From Sternotherus odoratus (taxonomy: Eukaryota > Chordata > Testudines > Kinosternidae), in the NCBI GenBank assembly GCA_032164245.1, contig JAVMKO010000006.1:7145001-7209000 (forward strand): a stretch of DNA of 64,000 nt, read 5' to 3'. Below the pieces are notes generated by a model that worked only from the letters and a program-made list of their open reading frames with translations, did not search any database and was not told the origin of the DNA. This document shows positions 55,675 to 64,000 of the stretch, one piece after another (position 1 is the first letter of the stretch; each line of letters starts with the position of its first letter). The position numbers and the translations under genes were made by a program.

Positions 55675-56791
55675 CTAGATGCATTACACATGATAGGAAT
55701 TATAAGAAGTTATTCCAGGCAGTTGTAAATAAGGGGAATTTTTTCAATTGTCTCTTCAAGTAGTCCATTTGGCTACTGCAAACTGAACAAGTTGGTCTAG
55801 ATTGTATCATATCAATTGACAAGCACTGACTTGAGTCAATTTGATTCACCAGTCATGATTAATTTATAGATTATCAGACTGAGGTTTTCCTCCCCGTTTC
55901 AGCCAGAAGTAGATAATTGGCTTAAGAAGCATCTTACTCATGGATGGGTTTTTCTGTGCTTCCACATTTCTACTACACAGCCTCTTGTATTTCTCAATTA
56001 CCTACATGGGGAAGAGATTTCTGATAGCAGATAGCTGAAAACCCACCCATTTTTTACCATCTTCTTATCCACACCGTTGAAGTTCCAGAGCATCAGAGAT
56101 GGGTGGGAAATGGTGTTTCCATCCCAGGAATCTTTGAGATTTCAAACATTTTCCTGTTCCTCCTTGGGATGAAACTGAGACCAACTCACGTTCTAGTCCC
56201 TGCTCTCCCATTCTCCTACATCCCAAGTGAGAGCACTAAACTATTGGCTATTTTGGGGTCTCTCTCTCTCTCTGGTTTTCGTCAGAAATTCCACCCTGGA
56301 CTGGAGAAACCTTTCCCATGTAAAATGTTGTCAAAACGGATCTATTCTCCTGAAGAGTTTCAGCTTCAATGAATCGCCATTTCCCAATGAAAAAATGTTT
56401 TGTCGGAAAATTCCCAAAGAGCTCTATTTTGGAGCCCCTGCCCCTCCATATTCTAGAATTAGGAGCATGTCAGGCGCTACTTGTTGACTTTCCTCCTAAT
56501 CTATCTTCTTCTACACTCTCTCTTCTCCAGCTCCTCATGTTGCTGGTGATACTGAGCACTGGAACCATGATTTATTGCCCCATACTCACTATATATCTAT
56601 TTACTGTGCAGGTGAAATGCAATCTCCCTTGTGTCTAGTGGCTTCTTCAGTCTTTTGTCTTAAAATCACCTCTCGGGTGTCTAATAACAGAAGACAGCAC
56701 CACACATGTACAGCCTCTCCCACCTACTCAATATAACCAGTCCCCTGTCATCTGGAGAGAATTTTCTGGTTTGTCTATTTAGAGTCTGAGC

Positions 56792-57104
56792 CAGGGGTCC
56801 ATAGTCTTTCAGAAGTGGTGTGCCGAGTCTTCATTTATTCACTCTAATTTAAGATTTCGCGTGTGAGTAATACATTTTAACGTTTTTAGAAGGTCTCTTT
56901 CTATAAGTCTATAGTATATAACTAAACTATTGTTGTATTTAAAGTAAAGAAAGTTTTTAAAATGTTTAAGAAGCTTCATTTAAAATTAAATTTAAATGCA
57001 GAGCCCACCCATACCGGTGGCCAGGACCCGGGCAGTGTGAGAGTGCCACTGGAAATCAGCTTGCGTGCCACCTTTGGCACATGTGCCATAGGTTGCCTAT
57101 CCCA
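56792..57104. mobile_element. hAT-type non-autonomous element
   Basis: The left end CAGGGGTCCATAGTC and the right end GCCATAGGTTGCCTATCCC retain a degraded inverted match. GTCTGAGC flanks both sides (56784-56791 and 57105-57112), an exact 8-bp duplication. The interior (56880-57000) is very AT-rich. No coding capacity. Confidence 0.75.
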
Positions 57105-57114
57105 GTCTGAGCTC

Positions 57115-58238
57115 TTCAAGGTAAAAAGTGTCCCTAATTGTGTGTCCGAACAGCACAGGAGGGACCAAACATGTTTGGATCTCTAGATGCTACCATAATA
57201 TAAGTAGTATTTCATCATGCTAAAATACATAGATTATTTTGGGCCCACTGTGCTAAGCATGTTCCCATCTCCCCTCCAATTCATAATAATCCCAACTTGG
57301 GGCTTTTCTGCAGAAAACTATTAATGAATTTAGGGGGGTTGTATTCAAAGTTCTAATTACAACACACAAATGTAAATATATTAAGACCTTTTCTTTTTGC
57401 TAAATAAAGCCATCTTCACACACCACTCTGTATTTATAGCGGGCTTTCCAGGATCCCAATTTTCAGTGGCACAAAAGAGGGTGGTATAAAAAAGAAGTTA
57501 TAACAACAGTGACTTTTAAAAAAAGCGTAAGAGGGTTTGGAGTCTAATCCAAGACAGAATGTGAATGTGTTACCGCAAAAAGTTTCATACAGATGGTTAA
57601 AAGCATCCTGATTCAAGAATAACCCAATAAAATGGAAAAGTGCTTCTATGTATTTTCCTAGTCTGTGCGCTCAGAAACACCATTCCTGCTTGTTTTGGCT
57701 GATTTTTATTCCTGCCTTTGAGTGTAAAGGAATGGCAAGGAAGTTTATGAATGAGGTCCCACTAACATTCCAGACTGGAACATGTACCTGGACTGATTTC
57801 TGCCTAAATCCTGGGATGAAGTCATTTAAAAACCACCTATTTTCCCCCGTGTGCTAACTCCAAGGCTGAAATGGACAGATTTGTGGCTAAAGCAATGCAG
57901 AAACACGCACAGTAGTCTTCACAAATGCCAACATAAGCCTACCTTCATTGGACAGGGCTCTTGGAAAAAAATTTCCACTTTCAAAGGATGTTTATAAAAT
58001 CAGTTTGATCTGCATGCCACTCCAGCTCAGGAATGAGCTGAGATAACGTTTTCCCTTACCAATGTGAGGACAGCTTCTTGGTAACAAACCCCTCCCATCC
58101 CCCAAATAATAATAATATTAAAACCAAAAAAGAAAAAAAAACCCCACTAAAGGGTTAGAACAACAGGAAATGATTCATTTACTACTAGTTGCTCACATAT
58201 TTTAAAGAGCTCCCTGAACTATTCCTTTAGGAAATAAA
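57115..58238. other. unassigned AT-rich sequence
   Basis: No gene or repeat recognised. Confidence 0.4.
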
Positions 58239-58644
58239 ATGAGGAATACTTGTGGCACCTTAGAGACTAACCAGTTTATTTCAGCATAAGCTTTCATGGG
58301 CTGTAGCTATTGGACACTATCAACCAGGGGTTAACAGGGGCTTTGTCATTACACTAATTGAATGATTTCCCTAGTTAAGTTTCTTTTACAGGTTCTTATC
58401 AACTGTCAGACACAGATCCACTTAATTTTCACTACAAAAGGTTTTTTTCTCCTACTGATAATGGCCCATCCAAATTAAACAGCCTCTTAGAATTGGTATA
58501 GTGATTTACAACTTTTTTTGCCTTCTGTGTATATAAATGCATCTTATTTCTGTGTGTTCCATTCTATGCATCCGATGAAGTGGGCTATAGTCCACGAAAG
58601 CTTATGCTGAAATAAACTGGTTAGTCTCTAAGGTTCCACAAGTA

Positions 58645-59060
58645 CCATATGTTCCGGCGTATAGGACGACGGGGCATATAAGACGACCCCCAACTTTTCC
58701 AGTAAAATATAGGGAAAAGCCACCGGATTACCAAAAAAAAAACAAAAAAAAAAAAACCCACACACAAAAAGCGCGTGCGCCCCGCTCTCCCATCCCCGCC
58801 GCGGGCGGGCTGCTGGGAGCGCCCCGCTCTCCCGTCCCCGCCGCGGGCGGGCTGCTGGGAGCGCCCCGCTCTCCCGTCCCCGCCGCGGGCGGGCTGCTGG
58901 GAGTGCCCCGCTCTCCCGTCCCCGCCGCGGGCGGGCTGCTGGGAGCGCCCCGCTCTCCCGTCCCCGCCGCGGGGGGGCTGCACCGGCGTATAAGACGACC
59001 CCCGACTTTTGAGAGGATTTTCCTGGCTTAAAAAGTCGTCCTATACGCCGGAACATACGG
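58645..59060. mobile_element. TA-flanked TIR element nested in the Penelope-like repeat
   Basis: The termini ccatatgttccggcgtatag and ctatacgccggaacatacgg are inverted with one mismatch and continue into 'gacgac/gtcgtc'. TA flanks both sides (58643-58644, 59061-59062), as for Tc1/mariner-type transposons. A second pair of sub-terminal 'gtataagacgacccc' blocks lies inside. The centre carries an A-rich tract and the 42-bp minisatellite. It has no transposase. Confidence 0.85.
58777..58983. repeat. 42-bp GC-rich minisatellite, about five units
   Basis: Units start at 58777, 58819, 58861, 58903 and 58945. Each has gcgccccgctctcccgtccc followed by cgccgcgggcgggctgctgg and ga. Units 2-4 are almost identical; the first has a c-to-a type change (cccat), one unit has gggagt for gggagc, and the last is truncated. 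A 14-residue repeat in minus frames (PARGGDGRAGRSQQ) is a by-product of the 42-bp period. Confidence 0.95.
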
Positions 59061-59115
59061 TATTCCTTTTTTTACTTAAGGATAAAGACTAACACGGCTG
59101 CTAATCTCATTCCTT

Positions 59116-59520
59116 AATGTATCCAAAAAACAATGATGGTGGGGGGAATGTGATGCATGACATGAAAGTGAATTTCATTGCTGAAACAGTAAACACCGAG
59201 GAATGGTTCTGTAACCAAAGTATGTAAAATACCTTTCAATCCAGCAGCAACAGAAATCCAAGTCCGCTGGAATTAGTTGCATTCGGGAGGAGGGGGGAAT
59301 ACAAAAAGGATTATGACGAGTGTATTAGCAATGTAGAGAAGCCACTGAAAGATGGTTTTCTTTGTGCCATAAAATACATTGGACAATTAAGGCCTTTTGG
59401 AAACCAAGTGGGATCTTTCTTGAATGCCATTTACGTGGAAGCTGGCAAGCTGTCATTCATCAAAAAACATTCACTTGAAAACATAACAGAAATCGAAAGG
59501 ACTGTATTTCCTCACAGTTT
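59116..59520. other. unassigned sequence, possible conserved element
   Basis: No repeat or coding signal is recognised. The block 59225-59525 looks unique and even in composition. Confidence 0.3.
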
Positions 59521-59529
59521 ATTTTAAGC

Positions 59530-59858
59530 CAGTGATACTCAGACTGCAGCTCATAAGTCACAAGCAGGTCTTTAATGTGTCTCCTGCAGCTTTTTGCATC
59601 ACATGATATTAAAACACTGTGTGATGGAATTATTAACCAATCAGGATGCTTTTATTATGTTTTTAACCAATGAAGTTTTTAACTTGCATTAAGTTATAAT
59701 TTATTTGCTGGGAGAATAATATTTATATATAAAAATCCTACTATTTCCCCTATTATACTGTTTAAATCAGAATATATCGTACTATAGTAAGCGGAACAAT
59801 GAATTTATGCTACCATGGCCAATTTGGCTCCTGAATCACTGAGGTCTGAGTATCACTT
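59530..59858 (+). mobile_element. hAT-type element (copy 1 of a pair)
   Basis: It starts CAGTGATACTCAGACTGCAG and ends GGTCTGAGTATCACTT, inverted termini. The flanks ttttaagc (59522-59529) and tttaaagc (59859-59866) agree at 7 of 8 positions. The interior contains 'tctttaatgtgtctcctgca' and 'gatattaaaacactgtgt'. A partial copy lies 1 kb away at 60551-60686 in reverse. Confidence 0.7.
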
Positions 59859-59999
59859 TTTAAAGCACATTTATATAGACGGCAATTTTCTGCATAGCCA
59901 TCTTATATAGCTAAGAAGCAAATGCATTTCATTAGCTAGGACTGCCTTCATTTCTGGGATCCATATCTGACCCAACTAACCAATCTATTTATATGGCCC

Positions 60000-60205
60000 C
60001 TGTCTCCGTAGTATCAGAGCACCTAACAATCTTTTATATAGTTGTCCTCATAGCACCCAGGGGGGTGTTGTTATTCCATTTCACAAATAGAGAACTGAGA
60101 TGCAGAGATTTACTTAAGGTCACCCAGAAATCTGCAGCAGAACAAGGGATTGAACCCAGATCTTGTAAGCCTCAGATTAATGCTCTAACCACTATGTTTC
60201 TTCCC
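60000..60205 (-). mobile_element. MIR-like SINE
   Basis: 'ttattccatttcacaaatag', 'agaactgagatgcagagatt', 'acttaaggtcacccagaaat', 'ggattgaacccagatctt' and 'taatgctctaaccactatgt' are the reverse-complement blocks of a MIR-type SINE. Confidence 0.7.
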
Positions 60206-60550
60206 TTTCCTCCCTGATAACGTACATTATCTGGTACTAGGGCAGATTGAGACTGGGTCCAGCTATAAATGAGCTAATTTTCTCTTGGAAAAAAAGACTA
60301 TCCAAGGGCACTTTGCATTCCGTGCTGGCCATAAATAAAATAAAAACCACATCGAAACCAAATTCAGATCAGAAAGACAAATCCTTACTCCCAGATACCA
60401 AGAGCCCGATTCTTATGTAGCTAAGGTTGAATAGCAGCACCTCCCATAAGCCGTACCATTCATTTCAGCAGGACCATACATGGACGAAGGTATTGCTCAT
60501 CATTCATAACAGGCATTTAGAAAAAAATCATGGTTAATAGCATAGTAAAG

Positions 60551-60686
60551 GCATCCTGATTGGTTAATAACTCTGATGGGTTAGTAATTCAGTCGAACAG
60601 TGTTTTAATATCATGTGCTGCAAAGAGCCGCAGGAGACCCATTAAAGAGCCGCTTGTGGGTCCCGAGCCACAGTCTGAATATCACG
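60551..60686 (-). mobile_element. hAT-type element fragment (copy 2)
   Basis: On the plus strand 'cctgattggttaataactct', 'cagtgttttaatatcatgtg', 'gcaaagagccgcaggagacc' and 'gagccacagtctgaatatca' are the reverse complement of the first half of the element at 59530. Only one terminus is present. Confidence 0.65.
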
Positions 60687-60802
60687 GCTCTAAAGCACTA
60701 ATAGACTTAAAGCAAAGGTCTGATATTTTCTTCATAAACTGGGAATTGTCCTATTTATATTAATTCTCTACATGGAGCAGGGAGAGAGAGACTCCAAAGA
60801 TA

Positions 60803-61133
60803 GTCAACCACCTGAAAGGGGGTTCCAAAGAGGATGGAGCGCGGCTGTTCTCAGTGGTGGCAGATGACAGAACAAGGAGCAATGGTCTCAAGTTGGAGAG
60901 GGGGAGGTCTAGGTTGGATATTAGGAAACACTGTTTCACTAGGAGAGTGGTGAAGCATTGGAATGGGTTACCTAGGGAGGTGGTGGAATCTCCTTCCTTA
61001 GAGGTTTTTAAGGTCAGGCTTGACAAAGCCCTGGCTGGGATGATCTAGTTGGGGTTGGTCCTGCTTTGAGCAGGGGGTTGGACTAGATACCTCCAGAGGT
61101 CCCTTCCAGTCCTGATATTCTATGATTCTATAT
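60803..61133 (+). mobile_element. CR1 LINE 3' end
   Basis: The frame at 60854-61048 is the ORF2 C-terminus ([50 protein letters not shown]), followed by 'ggttggtcctgctttgagca', 'gacctccagaggtccc'-type tail (here with a small deletion) and 'gatattctatgattctata'. Same subfamily as the CR1 at 9566, and about 85-90% alike by eye. 5' truncated. Confidence 0.9.
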
Positions 61134-61134
61134 T

Positions 61135-61965
61135 AATGTGAGCGAGATATTTAAAGTGATAATTTAAAACCGGTTCCCAAACCCATTGAAATCAATGAGA
61201 ACCTCACAGCAATGCATTATATTTGCAAGCTAAAGCTTCTATTTCAGTAGGCTTGTTTTCTTATTCTAACCAATAATAATCAGCTGAGTAGCTAACGAGT
61301 CTCTGAAATGCACTAATGAGCACAGCAGCCATAGGCTACCCACATTAGACCACTTGGTACTGTTTAATTCTAGACAATCAGCACCCTCTTGCCAACTAAA
61401 GTGCAAAGTCCAATTGAATAGAGCTCCTGTTTTATTCATAGGACGTATAAACTGCCAACGTTACGGTGACAAACTTTCCAAAAGCTCTTAAAGTTATTGA
61501 AAACATTCAAGTATGTCTAAACTGGAAGATGGATGGAGGTTTTAATTTTGCAAACACCTCACTGATCAAACACAGGATTGGTTTGGATCAGAATTCCAAA
61601 ATACTTGTCCCGCATGGATGGTGGGCCAAACTCTATGTAAAATTATCCTTAGGGTCGGGTCCTTTTTAAAAATGCTTTTATATTGCTAGACAAGAGTACT
61701 TTTATTTCAAACCCCACCCCTCTTTGCTAATGATGCCAGTAACAAAGGTTACGCCTCTCAGTGCTTGTAGTGTTAAACCACTCGGTAACAACAATTCTAG
61801 AGTCAGGATCATTGCCTCAGCTCATAAAACCTGTGGCAGAGGACATGGGGGGAGCAAATCTCCACAAGAGTGCCCCCATCCCGCACCCCTGAGATTATTT
61901 GTCGAGTTTCCCCCTCCACACGCACAAAAGCCCCATGACCGAACAGGCCTCAAATCTGGAAGATC
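61135..61965. other. unassigned sequence
   Basis: No gene or repeat recognised. Confidence 0.4.
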
Positions 61966-61969
61966 TGTG

Positions 61970-62460
61970 AGGGTACGTCTACACTGCATGGTAGACTTGG
62001 GTCTGTGGTCCAGTTCCAGATCTTCAAACATTTGCCCTTTCAGTGCTTTTTGCTCCCCTTTGTCAGGTACTCTCTTTAAAAAGATATAATGGTGTTTTAA
62101 AAAAAGATCTAAGGTGAAATCCTGGCCCCATCGGAGTCCGTAACAAAACCTCCAATGACTTCACTGGGGCCAGGATTTCAGCCTTAGTGTGTGAGAGTGA
62201 CTATCAAGTGAGTAACTACACCTGTTATAAATCCTGTTGAGGTCTCTGGCTTGAGTTGCGTCCACATTGTAAAATGATGGGGTTTGGACCTGAGTCATAG
62301 TTGGATTCGGGCTCTGACCCACCCCTGCCAGTAGGGTCCTATGAGCCGAATCCTTGCTGCCCTGAATCAGGATGATTTGTGTGTGGATGGAAGGGGGCTT
62401 GAGCTCAAACATGAGTCTTAAAGCGCAGTGTAGGCATGAGAGGCCAGTGTCATCCACAAG
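61970..62460. repeat. remains of MITE-type repeats
   Basis: 'ggtacgtctacactgcatgg' (61972) is the terminus of a turtle MITE without a visible partner. 'gaaatcctggcccca' and 'tggggccaggatttc' (62115-62180) form a short palindrome. 'gagttgcgtccacattgtaa' and 'cttaaagcgcagtgtaggca' (62255-62435) may be the two ends of a third element. Confidence 0.4.
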
Positions 62461-62464
62461 GGGG

Positions 62465-63715
62465 CTCTGTATCTCAGCCCAAGTGCTGGCCCCAGGTATG
62501 ACCCCAGCCTCCAGGCTACCTGCTGGGGACATCCCCGGCCGAGGCATCCCCAGGTAGGGAGCTCCATGGAAGGGGCAGTGCAGAGTGTCTCTGCTTTATC
62601 CTTTTCCAGACATGCTTCGTGGGGCTGGAGAGAGAACAACATACACCCCACCTTGTCCATCTCCTGCTCCCCTTCCCCCGCCCCCCCGACTTCCTAACCT
62701 ACTCCATATTCACCCCCAATGCCCAACACAGAGCAGCTCCATAGAGAAGCGTTCTGGGGGACAGAGACAGCTGAGCCCTGCTTTTGTGGGGGAGTGGGGA
62801 GATCTGTGTTTGTAAATTTCCTTCTGGTTGTGAGGTGGGATAGGATCCTGGAATACAAACATACCCCAGTGCAGACAATTATGTTCAGATTGGTACCAAA
62901 AACACCAGGACTGATTCTCATCCTGATTCTCATCTCATACTGACGCTAGAGTAAATCAGATTTACACGGGTATAAGTGAGATCCGACTCTGGGTCCAAGA
63001 TTCCGAGTACCCATGAACAACAGGCTGATACTCCCACCAACAGGTGAATTGGAGTTGGAAACTTGGGACACCAGGGACTTGCCAAGCCGTGCTTTTTGCT
63101 GGAAGTGTGAACTCCAGAAAGCCCTGCTTTGACACTAGGATTCAGGACCCATGTCTCAGCGCTTTGCTGGATGCGCGATGACATGAGGTTCTATTTTTGT
63201 TTTCAGCGAGTGGTGCTAGGAGTGGCAGAAGGTTAGCTGTTTCCCATCCCATTAGCTCCAGAGATACTTAGACACCGCTGGCTGCACATCACCAGGCCCC
63301 TCTGTCAAAACCAGGACGGCTGATGAGCTACGGACAAGCTTACAGTTAGATAATAGATGAAAGAGTTGCAAGATAAATGAGGTGCCTATAGAAAACCTGG
63401 CCAGATGTGTTTAAAACAGGGGATCCAACACCATTAATTCCCAGCAACCAGCTCTAAAAAAGGCAACTCGGCACTTGACTTATGCTTAGAAAATGTTATC
63501 TTTCCTTTTAACAGCAGTTTTACAGTGTATCTGGAGGAGATGACAAACAATAGGGTTATTCTGAAGTCATGCCAAACACCACATTTGTTCAAGGAGAGGA
63601 GCAATGTTTCCCCTAATGTGTCGATTGACTTCTGTATCCAGGAAAACAGCTTGACCAACAAGCAATATTAATCAAAACTGAAATCTCTGTACCTAAGTTA
63701 CAGCTAGAGCTAGGC
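62465..63715. other. unassigned sequence
   Basis: No gene or repeat recognised. Confidence 0.4.
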
Positions 63716-63719
63716 CAGA

Positions 63720-63842
63720 TTTCTCCAACGGAAGGTTTTACGGTTGGAAAACATGGCTTCATCAAAATAAAAAATCAAATCGAAATCAAAACTTTTCCAC
63801 GGGGACGTGTTGATTTTGACAAAATTTCATTTAGGAAACAAA
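63720..63842. repeat. GAAA-rich repeat fragment
   Basis: 'atttctccaacggaaggttt', 'aaatcgaaatcaaaactttt' and 'gattttgacaaaatttcatt' resemble the elements at 20880 and 35210. Confidence 0.35.
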
Positions 63843-63851
63843 CAAACACGG

Positions 63852-64000
63852 GAGATAATTGTCCTGCTCTGGTGGGGCCTCAGCTGGAGTACTGTGTCCA
63901 ATTCTAGGCACCACAATTTAGGAAAGATGTGGATAAATTAGAGAGAGTCCAGAAAAGATCAACAACGATAAAAGGTTTAGAAAACCTCACCTATAAGGAA
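63852..64000 (+). mobile_element. CR1 LINE ORF2 fragment, cut by window end
   Basis: 'gtggggcctcagctggagta', 'ctgtgtccaattctaggcac', 'gatgtggataaattagagag' and 'agtccagaaaagatcaac' encode, with small breaks, LEYCVQF, APQFRKDVDKLERVQKRS. This is the CR1 ORF2 segment just upstream of the C-terminal part seen at 9662. The element continues to the right. Confidence 0.75.

Larger units (their letters stand above)
54550..56250. other. unassigned AT-rich sequence
   Basis: No gene is recognised. The stretch holds the CTCF-like motif at 55244 and the short palindrome at 55608. Confidence 0.4.
58242..59115 (+). mobile_element. Penelope-like repeat with inverted ends (copy d), interrupted
   Basis: The left inverted arm 'gaggaatacttgtggcacct' to 'cataagctttcatgggctgt' (58242-58305) is followed by about 265 bp of AT-rich body. 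The right arm starts at 58572 with CCGATGA, stem GTGGGC-TATA-GTCCAC, GAAA (58596-58599), GC-TTAT-GC-T, then 'gaaataaactggttagtctc' and 'aaggttccacaag'. After a nested insertion (58645-59060) it closes with 'gactaacacggctgctaat'. The second base of the hammerhead core is C for U, and the cleavage-site base is G, so this copy should not self-cleave. Confidence 0.65.

Noticed and set aside
58777..58983. Possible CRISPR array
   Set aside because: The units are contiguous tandem copies without unique spacers, and the genome is a vertebrate.
58621..59056. Frames with a repeated 14-residue Arg/Gly-rich unit
   Set aside because: The period comes from the 42-bp minisatellite inside a MITE, and all frames are open because 42 is a multiple of three.

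Overview
The window looks like non-coding nuclear DNA from a vertebrate, most likely a turtle. The strongest pointer is a tRNA-derived SINE at 8541-8755 whose 3' tail matches the CR1 LINE tail, an arrangement known from turtle genomes. About a dozen CR1 3' fragments, MIR-like SINEs and many short inverted-repeat DNA elements of types common in turtles agree with this. I found no intact protein-coding gene, rRNA, tRNA gene, CRISPR array or bacterial signal. Open frames of 60-180 codons occur on both strands. Apart from those inside retroelements they show no recognisable domain and no convincing exon structure, so I read the window as intergenic or deep intronic sequence built largely of old transposons.

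Layout. 1-6.1 kb: a minus-strand CR1 tail, a MIR-like SINE, a short inverted-repeat element and a complete 744-bp hAT-type element with an 8-bp target-site duplication (TSD). 6.2-8.8 kb: a solo LTR (5-bp TSD), an unassigned turtle-type repeat and the tRNA/CR1 SINE. 9.2-13.8 kb: a broken Ty3/gypsy retrotransposon (gag, zinc knuckle, protease, RT/RNase H, integrase, probable 3' LTR) carrying a nested CR1, a palindromic Penelope-like repeat and a Harbinger-like element. Its RT/RNase H segment is inverted relative to the rest, and part of the integrase is duplicated as a hairpin. 17-25 kb: further small DNA elements, a near-perfect 75-bp-arm palindrome, and LTR-like pieces. 28-34 kb: GC-rich repeats, a hAT element, a CR1, a minus-strand solo LTR and a (TG)42 tract. 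38-46 kb: a possible gag-like coiled-coil relic beside an LTR-like block, and several CR1 tails, one split by a Harbinger-like element. 48-64 kb: MIR-like SINEs (one split by a third solo LTR), hAT elements with clear TSDs, a three-layer nest at 58.2-59.1 kb holding a 42-bp minisatellite, and a CR1 running off the right edge.

The genes do not work together as a system. The interest lies in the repeats: hammerhead-ribozyme-like cores in three Penelope-like copies, the internal inversion of the gypsy pol region, paired CTCF-like motifs shared by the solo-LTR family, and nests that give the order of insertion. Long stretches between the listed features, notably 1-1.87, 4.2-6.1, 13.8-17.2, 26.1-28.4, 35.6-38.0, 46.5-48.8, 51.0-52.2, 57.1-58.2 and 62.5-63.7 kb, hold nothing I can name.
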